A stretch of 64,000 bases of DNA from Siphonodentalium dalli (taxonomy: Eukaryota > Mollusca > Scaphopoda > Gadilida > Siphonodentaliidae), in the NCBI GenBank assembly GCA_032622095.1, contig CP136064.1:127151605-127215604 (forward strand), written 5' to 3'. Numbering within the stretch: position 1 is the stretch's first letter; the number at the start of each line of letters is the position of its first letter. The position numbers were made by a program, and so were the translations under genes. The notes under the pieces are model-generated. The model was not told the DNA's origin. It did no database searches and worked only from the letters and a program-made list of their open reading frames with translations. This document shows positions 34,432 to 44,741 of the stretch, one piece after another.

Positions 34432-36535
34432 TAGGTGAGTAATGGTAAGTTCTGGAATAGCTAAGATAGGTCAGAATGGGTTTGCAGCATCGCTTTTGTT
34501 GATTTCTAAGTGCAGATGTGTGTAACTTTCCATGATACAAGACAATAACAAGATCACATATATAATAAAATACAAAAAATAATATAAACAGAACATAATG
34601 CACCCTGGTGCAAATATTACATGAAATATGGGACGATGCCTGCCAATTTATTCTTAACCGCATTTCATAAACAGCTGATATTTTATGAATAGCATACTGT
34701 TTAAAATGTTAACAGTTCCAGTGTTTTATAAGTACTTTGTATTTTAACCACTATTATATTACCTACAGACTGTTGAGTCCATTTCAAACGAAGTGCAATT
34801 AAAATTTTGATATGTATGTGTACCTCCATCGCAATCACAGACTATATTTAATATTTTATTCTGTAGCTCTATATATGTAATCAGTGGCATATTAAAACCA
34901 TCTCGAACGATATACTTATAATGTTTTAATACAATATACAGTGCCTTCATGACATTCCTAACACAGTATTTAGTATTTAATTACAATATCCTTGTTTTCT
35001 TTATACAACAATATAACCGATTTCCTGTTTAAAATGTTAACAATTCCAATATTAGATCTCTGTACATGTAGCCGATTACATGTTAAAACCATCTCGAACG
35101 GAATACTTTTGACGTTTTAATATAATATGCTTGTGCCTTCATGACATTCCTCAAACCATATTTAATATTTAATTATATGGCAGTTGAGTATACATGATTA
35201 TATCTCACTAATAAGGATTTCCAAAAATATTTTGATATTTTTAATGCCCATAGTGTGCCTTCGCTTAGTTGCATAATACATATATGCATATCAACAGATG
35301 ATACAAGATTATATCTCACTGTTAAAATAAGGATTTCCAAAGGCAAGTTATCAGGAAGGGTCTCCAGGAGTACATGACCCAAGAGGGATTCACCTCCCCC
35401 TGAGACATGCACTGGAGGAGTCCCCCACTGGTAACCAGTAAACAGAATCACACATGTATACACAAGCAAGGATTTCCAAAGGCAAGTTATCAGGAGGGGT
35501 CTCCAGGAGTACATGATCTAAGAGGGATTCACCACTGAGACATGCACTAGAGGAGTCCCCCACTGGTACCAAGTAAACAGAATCACAAATGTATACACAA
35601 CATGACAATAATGTCACAATATCAAATAAGAAGTCAGAATCCTGGTATAATAATAGGAGGAGCCCCAGGAGTACATGACCCAGGAGGGATTGACATCCCC
35701 CATGAGACACGCACAAGATGAGTCCCCCCGCCGGCAACAGGTATAAAGCAGATGCATGTATATATAACATGACTCTTTTACATATCAAGTACATTATCTG
35801 AACCAAGTTGTCAGGAATGGGATCCAGGGGTACATGACCCAGGTGGGAGTCACATCCCATATGAGACATGCACCATAGGAGTCCACCATTAGAACAAGTA
35901 TACAGCATTTCATAGATACCGGTACATATGTAACATGACTCTTTTCCATATCTAACACATGTTAGAAGCAGAACCACAGGAGAGTAGTACAAAACTCAAA
36001 TATCACAAAAGCACTGACCATTTGTAGTTCTGATGACTAGAAAGACGATTTGAGCTACATGCATATTTATTGGAATATTATTGAAATTAAAGTCATTGTA
36101 GTATATATATATATTTTTTATACCCATTTAAAATGATAACAGTTCCAATGTTTAATAAGTACTTTATACTTTGGCCACTATCACATTTCATGTAGACTTC
36201 TGAATCCATCTCAAACGAAATAATTTTGAATATTTTAATATTTTTGATGCACATAGTGTGCCTTCGCTTAGTTGCATAATGCAGATATGCATATCAACAG
36301 ATGATACATGTACAAGATTATATCTCACTAATAAGGATTTCCAAAGACAAGTTATCAGGAGGGGTCCCCAGGAGTACATGACCCAGGAGGGATTCACCTT
36401 CCCCCTGAGACATGCACTAGAGGAGTCCCCAAACTGGTAACAAGTAAACAGAATCACACATGCATACACAACATGTCAATATAAAATACGAAGTCAGAAT
36501 CCATTTATAGTTCTGATGACTAAAAAGTGATTTAA

Positions 36536-37127
36536 AGGGGTACTGTACCCAATATGTTGTTGTTGGTTTCTATAATCCCCGAGTCGGAGAATAAGGTAAC
36601 AACTTTTCCATTTTTTGAAAGTCTGTCGAGTACGAAGTATTGTTACGGATGGCAAATTTACCGGAATGCAAAAATACAAATTGTCGTTGTCGAGTAATTT
36701 TTGTACAGTTTTCAACCAAGTGAATCAAATAAACATTATATTATATGCTTAGTAGTCCCATATACTCATTTAAGTTAGTGTATGGTCACTAGTCAATGAG
36801 TGGCTTGGGTTTTCTCCCCGTATAAGCATAATGTTTCAAACGATCGTGTGTGCAATTGTTTTATTAATCCAGTATCCCTCAATTATAATTTGATTACGTT
36901 TTGTACACGGAAATTCCTATTTTAAGAGACGCCATTTTATGGCTGGAGCCATAAAATCAATTTATATTAAATTATTAACTTTTAAATTATTAAATTTTAA
37001 GATAGCCTATTAACCTGAGCGTTTACAGAATACATCTTCGACTCAAATTACTTATATTTCTATATAGTATCGATAATAGATCGTTGTTATCACCGGGAAT
37101 TTATTGAAAATGGCATACAGTACCCCT
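36536..37127. mobile_element. 592-bp MITE flanked by TTAA, copy A
   Basis: The ends AGGGGTACTGTACCCAATAT and (inverted) TACAGTACCCCT are flanked by TTAA at 36532-36535 and 37128-37131. The interior (TGTTGTTGTTGGTTTCTATA, AATTTACCGGAATGCAAAAA) is shared with the copy at 57160-57742. There is no ORF. TTAA targeting suggests mobilisation by a piggyBac- or Kolobok-type enzyme. Confidence 0.93.
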
Positions 37128-38702
37128 TTAAGCTACGTGCATGTTTATATAAATGTACAACCCAAATATTTATCATACAATGTTTACTTGATATTCAGTC
37201 CAACAGAACATATGTGTAATTTCACTTTGCTGTGACATATGTTCCTCACTATATATTTTTTTTTTCTTCAGAAATTATTCTAAGTCAGTCAGTCTTCGTA
37301 TAAGATATCTCTTTTCCGAACCCACAGCTGTTACAAACAATTTCCCATCATAAGTGTGGCATTTGCCAAGATTCCCTGCTTAGGTTTCAACGCTTCCTTC
37401 TGTAATTGGAATTTTGCTTTAGTGAAATCCTCACCAATAAGAATTTCCAAAGGCAAGTTATCAGGAGGGGTCTCCAGGAGTACATGACCCAGGAGGGATT
37501 CACCTCCCCCTGAGACATGCACTAGAGGAGTCCCCCCCACTGGTAACAAGTAAACAGAATCACACATGTATACACAAGCAAGGATTTCCAAAGGCAAGTT
37601 ATCAGGAGGGGTCTCCAGGAGTACATGATCTAAGAGGGATTCACCACTGAGACATGCACTAGAGGAGTCCCCCACTGGTACCAAGTAAACAGAATCACAC
37701 ATGTATACACAACATGACAATAATGTCACAATATCAAATAAGAAGTCAGAATCCATTTATGGTTCCGATAACGAGAAAGGCGATTTAAACTGCATGCATG
37801 TTTATTGGAGTATTATTGAAATTAACGTCAGTGTAGTTTAATATATATATATTTTTAATACCAGTTTCCAATGATAACAGTTCCAATGCTAGCCACGGTA
37901 CTTTATACTTTGTCCACTATCACATTACATGTAAATTACATGTAAATTTTAATAATCAATATAGGTTCAATCACTTTCACCCAATATTAACGTATATACA
38001 TGTGCAGCCTCGTGTAAGAAAAAACCCTTACTGGTATCGGTTACCCAAATATTTATCAAACAATGTTTACTTAATATTCAGTCCAATGGAACATTTGTGT
38101 AATTTCACTTTTGCTGTGACATACTAGTATGTCCCTCACTATCTTTATCTTCAGAAATTGTTCGAAATCAGTCAGTCTTCGTATAATATATTTCTTTTCC
38201 GAACCCACAGCTTTTACAAACAATTTCCCATCGTAAGTGCTTGCTTAGGTTTCAATGCTTCCTTCAGTAATTTGAATTTTGCTCGAGTGTGATCCTCACT
38301 AATAAGGATTTCCGAAGGCAAGTTATCAGGAGGGATCTCCAGGAGTACATGACCCAGGAGGGATTCACCTCCCCCTGAGACATGCACCAGAGCCTAGAGG
38401 AGTCCCCCACTGGTAACAAGTAAACAAAATCACACATGCATACACAACATGACAATATTAAATAAGAAGTCAGAATCCATATAAATTATATGGTTCTGAT
38501 GACGAGAAAGGCGATTTAAACTACTTGCATGTTTATTGGAATATTATTGAAATTAAGTCAGTGTAGTTTAATATATATATTTTTTAAATACCAGTTTTAA
38601 ATGATAACAGCTCCAAGGTAAGGTACTTTACACTTAGTCCACTACATGTAGACTGTTGAGTTCATCATACATGTATACACATGTATATTACATAAATGTG
38701 AG

Positions 38703-40238
38703 AGTCAGGTTATCAGGAGGGGGCTACAGGAGGCTTCAGAGATATCATGATCTGTGTTAATATTCAAATGAATATCCAAGTTATTATTAACTGTAAAAGT
38801 TTTATAACTTATCAAATTACTCACAATAAACATGTTGACGTGAAAAAAGCAGAGTCTATGTATCAGGTAAAGTTGATACTTAAATTACAGTATGTGAATT
38901 ATTCAGTTCAACAACTTCCAGCACATGGTGCGGCTTTAATCCAAAACTCCAGATACACCACTCTGGGCCAAAGATATGGAGATTCTAAGAAAAATCTCAG
39001 TAATGTAATCAGGAACATTATTTGAATAGGCAAAATTTTAATAATCAATATCTATATATAGGTTCAATTACTTTCACCAAATATTAACGTATATAAATAT
39101 ACAGCCTCATGTAAGAAAAAAAAACCCTTACTGATATCGGTAACCCAAACATTTATTATCATACAATGTTTACTTAATATTCAGTCCAAAGTGTGTAATT
39201 ACACTTTTGCTGTGACACACATATGTCCCTCACTACATGTATCTTTATCTTCAGAAATTGTTCGAAGTCAGTCAATCTTCATATAAGATATCTCTTTTCC
39301 GAACCCACAGCTTTTACAAACAGTTTCCCATCATAATTGTGGCATTTGCCAAGGTTCCCTGCTTTCTTAAGTTTCAATGCTTCCTTCAGTGGTTTGAATT
39401 TTGCTTGAGTGAGATCCTCACTAATATGGATTTTCAAAGGCAAGTTATCAGGAGGGGACTCCAGGAGTACATGACCCTAGAGGGATTCACCTCCCCCGAG
39501 ACATGCACCAGAGGTGTCCCCCGCTTATTTAAGCTACATGCATGTTTAGTGAAATATTATTGAAATTAAAGTCTTTGTAGTTTAGTATATATATATTTTT
39601 TAATACCGTTTACAATGATAACAGTTCCAATGTTAGGTACTTTACACTTTGGCCACTACTAGTATCACCTTAAGTGTAGACTGTTAAGTTTATCTCAAAA
39701 GCAATAGTTTCAGATATTTTTAATTGTAATATTATCCAGGAGAAACACGACACAGGAGGGATTCCCCCCACCCGAGACATGCTCTGGTCCCCAAATGACA
39801 ACAAGTAAACAAAATCATACACATATACATCACATGATCATATCACATACATATATACATCACATGATCATATCACATACATGTGAGAATCAAGTTTATA
39901 TCAGGAGGGGGCTCTAGGAGGCTTCAGAGATATCATGATCCATGTTAATATTAAAATGAATATCCAAGTTATTATTAACTGTAAAAGTTTTATAACTTAT
40001 CAAATTACTCACAAGTTATTATTACAGTAACTGTAAAAGTTTTATAACTTATCAGATTACTCACAATAAACATGTTGACATGAAAAAAGCAAAGTCTATG
40101 TATCAAGTAAAGTTGATACTTAAATTACAGTATGTGATATATTCAGTTCTACAACTTCCAACACATGGTGCGGCTTTAATCCTAAACTCCAGATACACCA
40201 CTCTGGCTCAAAGATATGGAGATTCTAAGAAAAATCTT
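38703..40238 (+). repeat. ~310-bp segment duplicated ~1.19 kb apart
   Basis: 38703-39010 and 39893-40238 are near-identical (AGGCTTCAGAGATATCATGA, TGTGCGGC-like core, AAAGATATGGAGATTCTAAG). The right copy contains an extra ~45-bp internal duplication of CAAGTTATTATTA...AACTTATCA. The plus-strand ORF in the left copy (38747-39025) is not kept in the right one and is not called a gene. Confidence 0.9.
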
Positions 40239-40442
40239 TTCTTTTTTTCAAAGACGTAGGCAGTAACCTTATTTAAGTGAGCTTAAATAAATATAGGTTC
40301 AATTACTTTCACCAAATATTAACATATATATAATATACATGTACAGCCTCATGAAAACAAAACCCTTACTGATACCAGTAGCCCAAATATTTATCTTACA
40401 ATGTTTACTTAATATTCAGTCCAACAAAACATATGTGTAATT

Positions 40443-40740
40443 TCACTTTTGCTGTGACATATTGGTGTCCTTCCCTATCTTTATCTTCAGAAATTGTTCG
40501 AAGTCAGTCAGTCTTCGTATAAGATATCTCTTTTCCGAACCCACAGTTTTAACGAATAATTTCCCATCATAAGTGTGGCATTTGCCAAGGTTCCCTGCTT
40601 TCTTAAGTTTCAAAGCTTCCTTCAGTAGTTTGAACTTTGCTTGAGTGAGATCCTCATTTATATAACACTTTTTAAGATGTTCGTCTTCTGATGCTCGAAG
40701 TTTAGTATATGACATCATGACATCCCTTTTCAGATCATAA
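40443..40740 (-). CDS. ORF1-like exon of a non-LTR retrotransposon
   Basis: After a good acceptor (AAATTTTTCAG, 40743-40741) about 98 codons stay open to the stop at 40443. The peptide has KLRASEDEHLKKCYINEDLT, then a K-rich helix (KFKLLKEALKLKKAGN), KCHTYDGKLFVKT and RYLIRRLTDFEQFLKI. The order 'EDLT...K-rich helix...DGKLFVKT' is the usual C-terminal region of LINE ORF1 proteins, which bind nucleic acid. Truncated copies of the same region occur at 37290-37440, 38160-38300 and 39250-39430. It lies upstream of, and on the same strand as, the LINE ORF2 at 31119-34431. Confidence 0.65.
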
Positions 40741-40743
40741 CTG

Positions 40744-41135
40744 AAAAATTTTGCTATTATTTGGCGAGGTATGATTCTTAGCTAACAGTGTTAAGTTGAG
40801 CCCAAGTCACCATCCGTTATGATACCCCATGCAGTTGTACCAACAAAATACTGTTCAATTTTGGCCCAAAATAGTGTCATTATGTCTTAGCTTCATGAAA
40901 ATATATACATTTTACTAGATTAGTCATGTGAATTTGCAACAAATTCCAAGTAACTGGTTTTACGTCTGGGAAAAAAATTTGCTCAAGGCTGACAGATGGC
41001 CAGCCGATAAAATCTTGATGTCGGATACCTGAATTTACAAAATCCGCAGAGAAAAAAACTTTATACGCCAAAACACGCATCCATGACCTGGCGGCCGGAC
41101 TTATACGCCTGTGGAAACACGAGCATTTATTCCAG
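40744..41135. other. 3' flank of the GPCR gene
   Basis: No ORF of note. On the minus strand AATAAA occurs at 41132-41127, four bases after the GPCR stop; that is very close for use as the only polyadenylation signal, so the real 3' end may lie further left. Confidence 0.5.
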
Positions 41136-42224
41136 TCAAGACACAGTACTGATCCTTGTACTCCGTTGATTCCGCTTGGATAGGTCACCAGTGGTACTAG
41201 TCATATACACAGAATGGTCAGACGATGTCTTTTTGCAGCTGCAGGTTATAATTTGCCATAACTTTTTTCGAAATCTCTGGCCCATAAGTGCATACAAATA
41301 GAAATTTATAGCATGATTTAGACCAATCAGCACTTCGACCAGAGTGACCAGTAAATAGCGAACTGAGTATTGGTATGCCGTTTTCATGTAGTCCCAATGT
41401 GGCCTCACAAAAAAGTAAATAGCATTCGGGGCGATAAGAAGAACAAAGACGACGGATACTGTCAGGAGCATTACGGTGAGCTGACGTTGTTTCCGGATTT
41501 CATCTCTCATCTTTCCTGAATTCTTGGTGAGTTCGTTCTTGATGGCCTGCGATCGTTGCAACCCATACACAATAAGGATGTTGAGAAGAAACAGAATGAT
41601 ACAGGGTGCAACAGCACTAAGACATCCTTCAATTATGCCACGCCACTGATAGTGTAGAAAGATTCTCAACTCTGCACTGTATGAACACCTCATTTCTGTC
41701 GGGTTCTTTTCAATCCCTTGAAACCAAATTGCGTTTACTCCACAAAATATAACCAAACAAACGACTGTTGCAATAATTGCATTCCGCCGTGTGCAGTATT
41801 GTTTAACTCGAAACGGAAAATTTACGGCAACCATCCGCTCAAACGTCATAACAACAAGCGTCCAGTTTGAGAACATGAGGGTGGTGGCTTCAAGAAAGTA
41901 TATTAGTTTACATACGACATCACTCAATAGACCGCTCTTTTCTAGATATTGAAATAGAATCCCGAACGAGAGGGCAAAGAAATCCGACGTCGCCAATGCA
42001 GCCATGTACACCGACGCAGACGTTATTGGTTTCATTTGGGATAAGACGACGAGAGTTGCGATATTTCCCGGTAATCCAATTCCAGCGACGACATATCGGT
42101 AGTATTTTTCCAGAAAAATAGCAGCCCAGTATTCTCCCATTTCATATTTCGCGTTGAGGTAATATGCGGTGGTGTTCGTCGAATCCGTGGTTAACACGTC
42201 ATCTGTGACGTTTGAGGCCGCCAT
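41136..42224 (-). CDS. Class A (rhodopsin-like) GPCR, probable peptide receptor
   Basis: A 362-residue seven-helix receptor in one exon, the best host gene here. The first ATG is at 42224; a stop lies just upstream, and the in-frame GTG at 42242 is not a credible eukaryotic start. The N-terminus has two N-glycosylation sites (N5-V-T, N17-T-T). TM1 ~43-65 holds GLPGN (N54). TM2 ~71-93 has LATSD (D81). Cys105 and Cys180 can form the TM3-ECL2 disulfide. The DRY position reads FERM (128-131). TM5 ~196-222 has P207, TM6 ~250-271 has P266, TM7 ~289-312 has NHAINFYLY (303-311) in place of NPxxY. Tail cysteines 328/330 may be palmitoylated. The NF.LY form of TM7 and the E-R-(M/F) triplet occur in invertebrate FMRFamide- and TRH-receptor-like GPCRs. 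An acceptor at 42307-42305 suggests a 5' UTR intron. The ligand is unknown. Confidence 0.93.
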   Translation of the reverse strand: MAASNVTDDVLTTDSTNTTAYYLNAKYEMGEYWAAIFLEKYYRYVVAGIGLPGNIATLVVLSQMKPITSASVYMAALATSDFFALSFGILFQYLEKSGLLSDVVCKLIYFLEATTLMFSNWTLVVMTFERMVAVNFPFRVKQYCTRRNAIIATVVCLVIFCGVNAIWFQGIEKNPTEMRCSYSAELRIFLHYQWRGIIEGCLSAVAPCIILFLLNILIVYGLQRSQAIKNELTKNSGKMRDEIRKQRQLTVMLLTVSVVFVLLIAPNAIYFFVRPHWDYMKTAYQYSVRYLLVTLVEVLIGLNHAINFYLYALMGQRFRKKLWQIITCSCKKTSSDHSVYMTSTTGDLSKRNQRSTRISTVS

Positions 42225-42457
42225 TAAGTGACGTGGTTCCACTCAACCAACTGTTGCAGGGGTTTAAGCTACCATCTTTATAAGGATTGTCTCCCTTTGT
42301 TTTCCTGAAAATTAAAGTGAAGACATGAAATAAGGCTTTGTAAAAATGGTAAGTCATGCAGCCATTTGTGTGATGACATGGCGGTGTATCACTCATCCCA
42401 CGACCACTGCATTGTTGGAACAGTTACATGGGAAGTCATTCTATTGCCGGTATAAAA

Positions 42458-43276
42458 ACATAGCTACTATATAGTACCTGTATAGGTACTATCCTTGCCA
42501 CTGGGTTAGTGCTATAACTTTAGGTACTATATGGTACCTATATGACACAGCTACTTTAAAGTACATAATTAGGTATTATATAGTACCTAATTAGCTACTA
42601 TATAGTACCTATTAAAAGTATATACCATTTAGTACCTAAGTTAGGTATTATATAGTACCTAAGTAGGTACTATATAGCACCTCCATAGGCACTATATAGT
42701 ACATATTAACTATAGTGCTATAAAGTAAGTAAACTAATTTTAATGTTGAACAGGACTATTAATGCCAATTGTAGAGTGCCATATTTTTGAAAAATAGTTT
42801 GGAACTAATATTTAAAATATGGCACTCTTCAATTAGATTAATAGTCATCGTCCAGCCATTTGGCAACAAAATCTTCCTTCCATTCCGAAGTTCAACGCCA
42901 ACGGAGTCGGTTGACTTGGCAGAACATGGCGAAGCGTCCATCTTTCTTGTCTTGTCTTCTTAGATTCTTGCATTAACTTTTTCACAACACCTCTAATTCG
43001 GTTGATCCAGAGTAATTCTTACAACGATTAGTCGATTACAATTAATTATAACAATGGCTTCTTGAAAAGAAATTCCTCGTGGTCTGCGAATGCGCCCTCT
43101 GGCGTGAGCGTCTCTCAAATAACAGGGGGGTAATTTGGTTTATCCTGGATGCGTTATAGCGGTTCCACGATAGGCACTAAAGACGGTATAGCTACTATAT
43201 CACACCAAAAACCTATATAGGTGTTACATATATATGTACTACAGCTACAATAGCTACTATATAGTAGCTATATAAG
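42458..43276. repeat. Palindromic minisatellite GGTACTATATAGTACC and relatives
   Basis: Between 42458 and 42730 a unit of about 20-35 bp recurs around the perfect 16-bp palindrome GGTACTATATAGTACC and variants (TAGCTACTATATAGTACCTA). A smaller cluster with GCTACTATATAGTAGC lies at 43165-43276, up to the LTR element. The 42731-43164 stretch between has the doubtful ORF described next. Confidence 0.88.
42759..42941 (-). CDS. Doubtful small ORF, possible first exon
   Basis: An ATG at 42941 opens 60 codons, beginning MDASPCSAKSTDSVGVELRN and continuing GRKILLPNGWTMTI, which looks protein-like for about 36 residues, then becomes AT-rich. It could be a first exon of an unknown gene; no donor is convincing. 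It does not join in frame to the GPCR exon. Confidence 0.2.
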   Translation of the reverse strand: MDASPCSAKSTDSVGVELRNGRKILLPNGWTMTINLIEECHILNISSKLFFKNMALYNWH

Positions 43277-43936
43277 TATAACCCGGTCTTCCTAATAAGC
43301 TAGCTAGGGAGAGCACTTGCCCCATATTTTAGTACCGGGATATAAAGTCTAGGCCTCACAAGGCACATAGAAAGAACAAAACACAAACACACAACTTCAC
43401 ATTATTATTCCTTTATATGTATAGAGAATAACATCAGCTATGTCCACATCGTAATCATATATCACGTAAGTGCGTAAAGTGTATATGCATTTATATAGTC
43501 CAATGGGGGATCAACAATCCATGTGTGTTTATATGTGAATACTCAACTACTCTCAAAGACTGATTGTAAAGAACTGGGGCCGGGAGATTATTCTGGGTGC
43601 CAGATCTTGGGTCGAGAGCAAAGCTAGGCACTAGATCTTAAAAAGAAATTGGTAGAAATTGGTGCAAGTGGCTTAAATTGGGCTAATGGGAAAGTGGCGG
43701 GGAAACCAAAGTGTATAGAATAAGTATTATCCTTTACTGTTGCCATGCAGAATTATTTACTTGCTTGGGCTGGCTTTATTTATATGAGGTGACGTAATTA
43801 GATCAGCTCCAACTTTGGCACAATGCTTCCATACAATTTCTGCTTACCCACACACTATTGGCTTCTGCAGACACATATGTTAGATATTAACACTGCCACC
43901 TTCACACACATATATACTATATTTAACACTGCCACA
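43277..43936 (-). repeat. 3' LTR
   Basis: Minus-strand ends TGTGGCAGTGTTAA ... CCGGGTTATA. Blocks such as GCTTGGGCTGGCTTTATTTA and CTTTACTGTTGCCATGCAGA match the other LTR, but many substitutions and indels separate them, so insertion is not recent. Confidence 0.93.
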
Positions 43937-43957
43937 TTCTCCCCCCCCCCCCCTCTT
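43937..43957 (-). promoter_or_regulatory. Polypurine tract
   Basis: On the minus strand AAGAGGGGG...GGAGAA, a purine-only run directly before the 3' LTR, is the plus-strand priming site expected for reverse transcription. Confidence 0.85.
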
Positions 43958-44492
43958 GAACAAAACATTTACATACTTGTAAATACCAGTATATACTGCA
44001 CCTGTGAAATTCATGCGACCAGCAAGCTGAAATGCACTACAGAATATACAAAGCTGCACTTGACGATGAGTCAAGATACCCATAACCATCCAACGGACGT
44101 ATTAACCTATACTCAGGGGGTTAAACAATAATTAATTAATGAATCCACAGTTCAACACACTTTATCTAGGATAAATGCTACCCTGAAATAAATGTAAGAG
44201 CACCCATAACAATTGACAAGCTGAGTTAAAATGTAACAACAGTAAAATCATATATCAGAAACAGTATGTAAGTCTGAAATAGATTGTCACAAATATTTAC
44301 ATATAAGAACACGAATGCCGTCTCCCCACCCCTACTGCATCTAAGAGATGGTTTAGCTCGGATAAGCCCATGCTGACCGTAGATGTTTCCTGTATAAGCA
44401 GAAAAGGGTTAACAGGGTGACATCCAAAAGTAATACAATGTAAGTACATTAGATATAATCATTTTGGCTACATATGTACATGTACCTCAACA
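43958..44492. other. 3' non-coding part of the LTR element
   Basis: Between the decayed pol end and the purine tract; no ORF of note. Confidence 0.6.
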
Positions 44493-44741
44493 TCAAATTA
44501 TTGGCAGACCTACAGTCAATAGGCCTACGCTCCATATACCATATGTGCAATTATGAACATTCAATTGAACAATGCATGCAATTATGAATTTATCTATTCC
44601 GACTGAGCAGTGACTCTGAAAATTTGGCTGTAAAGATTGCAACACATAGTCACCAGACATTTGCCAGGGTGGGGGCTTCTTGACTCTCCCCGATTTCCTT
44701 GGTGCGGCCACTGGTCGATATTCAGATGGTGTGTCTAAAAT

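Larger units (their letters stand above)
30725..34434 (-). mobile_element. Near-full-length minus-strand LINE
   Basis: The 3' end is at the left: on the minus strand AATAAA (30749-30744) is followed by an A-run (plus-strand T-run at 30725-30734). The 3' UTR is about 370 bp. The coding part covers endonuclease, RT and a C-terminal domain. The start of the element upstream of 34431 is not defined; it may include the ORF1-like array further right. No TSD was found by eye. Confidence 0.85.
34680..40740 (-). repeat. Array of ORF1-like modules upstream of the LINE
   Basis: Several landmarks recur with the same orientation: AAGGCAAGTTATCAGGAGGG (35340, 35485, 36346, 37450, 37591, 38317, 39438), ACAATGTTTACTT(A/G)ATATTC (37178, 38057, 39163, 40400), TGTTTATTGGAATATTATTG (variants near 36066, 37800, 38530, 39543) and GATAACAGTTCCAATG (36139, 37875, 38601, 39618). 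Larger units are roughly 0.7-1.1 kb; in 35.3-36.0 kb a smaller ~140-bp unit is also tandem. On the minus strand the small unit reads ESLLGHVLLETPPDNLPLEI and follows an acceptor-like pyrimidine-rich CAG, so it resembles a multiplied exon. A 592-bp MITE interrupts the array at 36536-37127. Confidence 0.75.

Noticed and set aside
42225-42242. GTG start six codons upstream of the GPCR ATG
   Set aside because: Eukaryotic nuclear genes rarely start at GTG, and an in-frame stop lies just before it; the ATG at 42224 was used.
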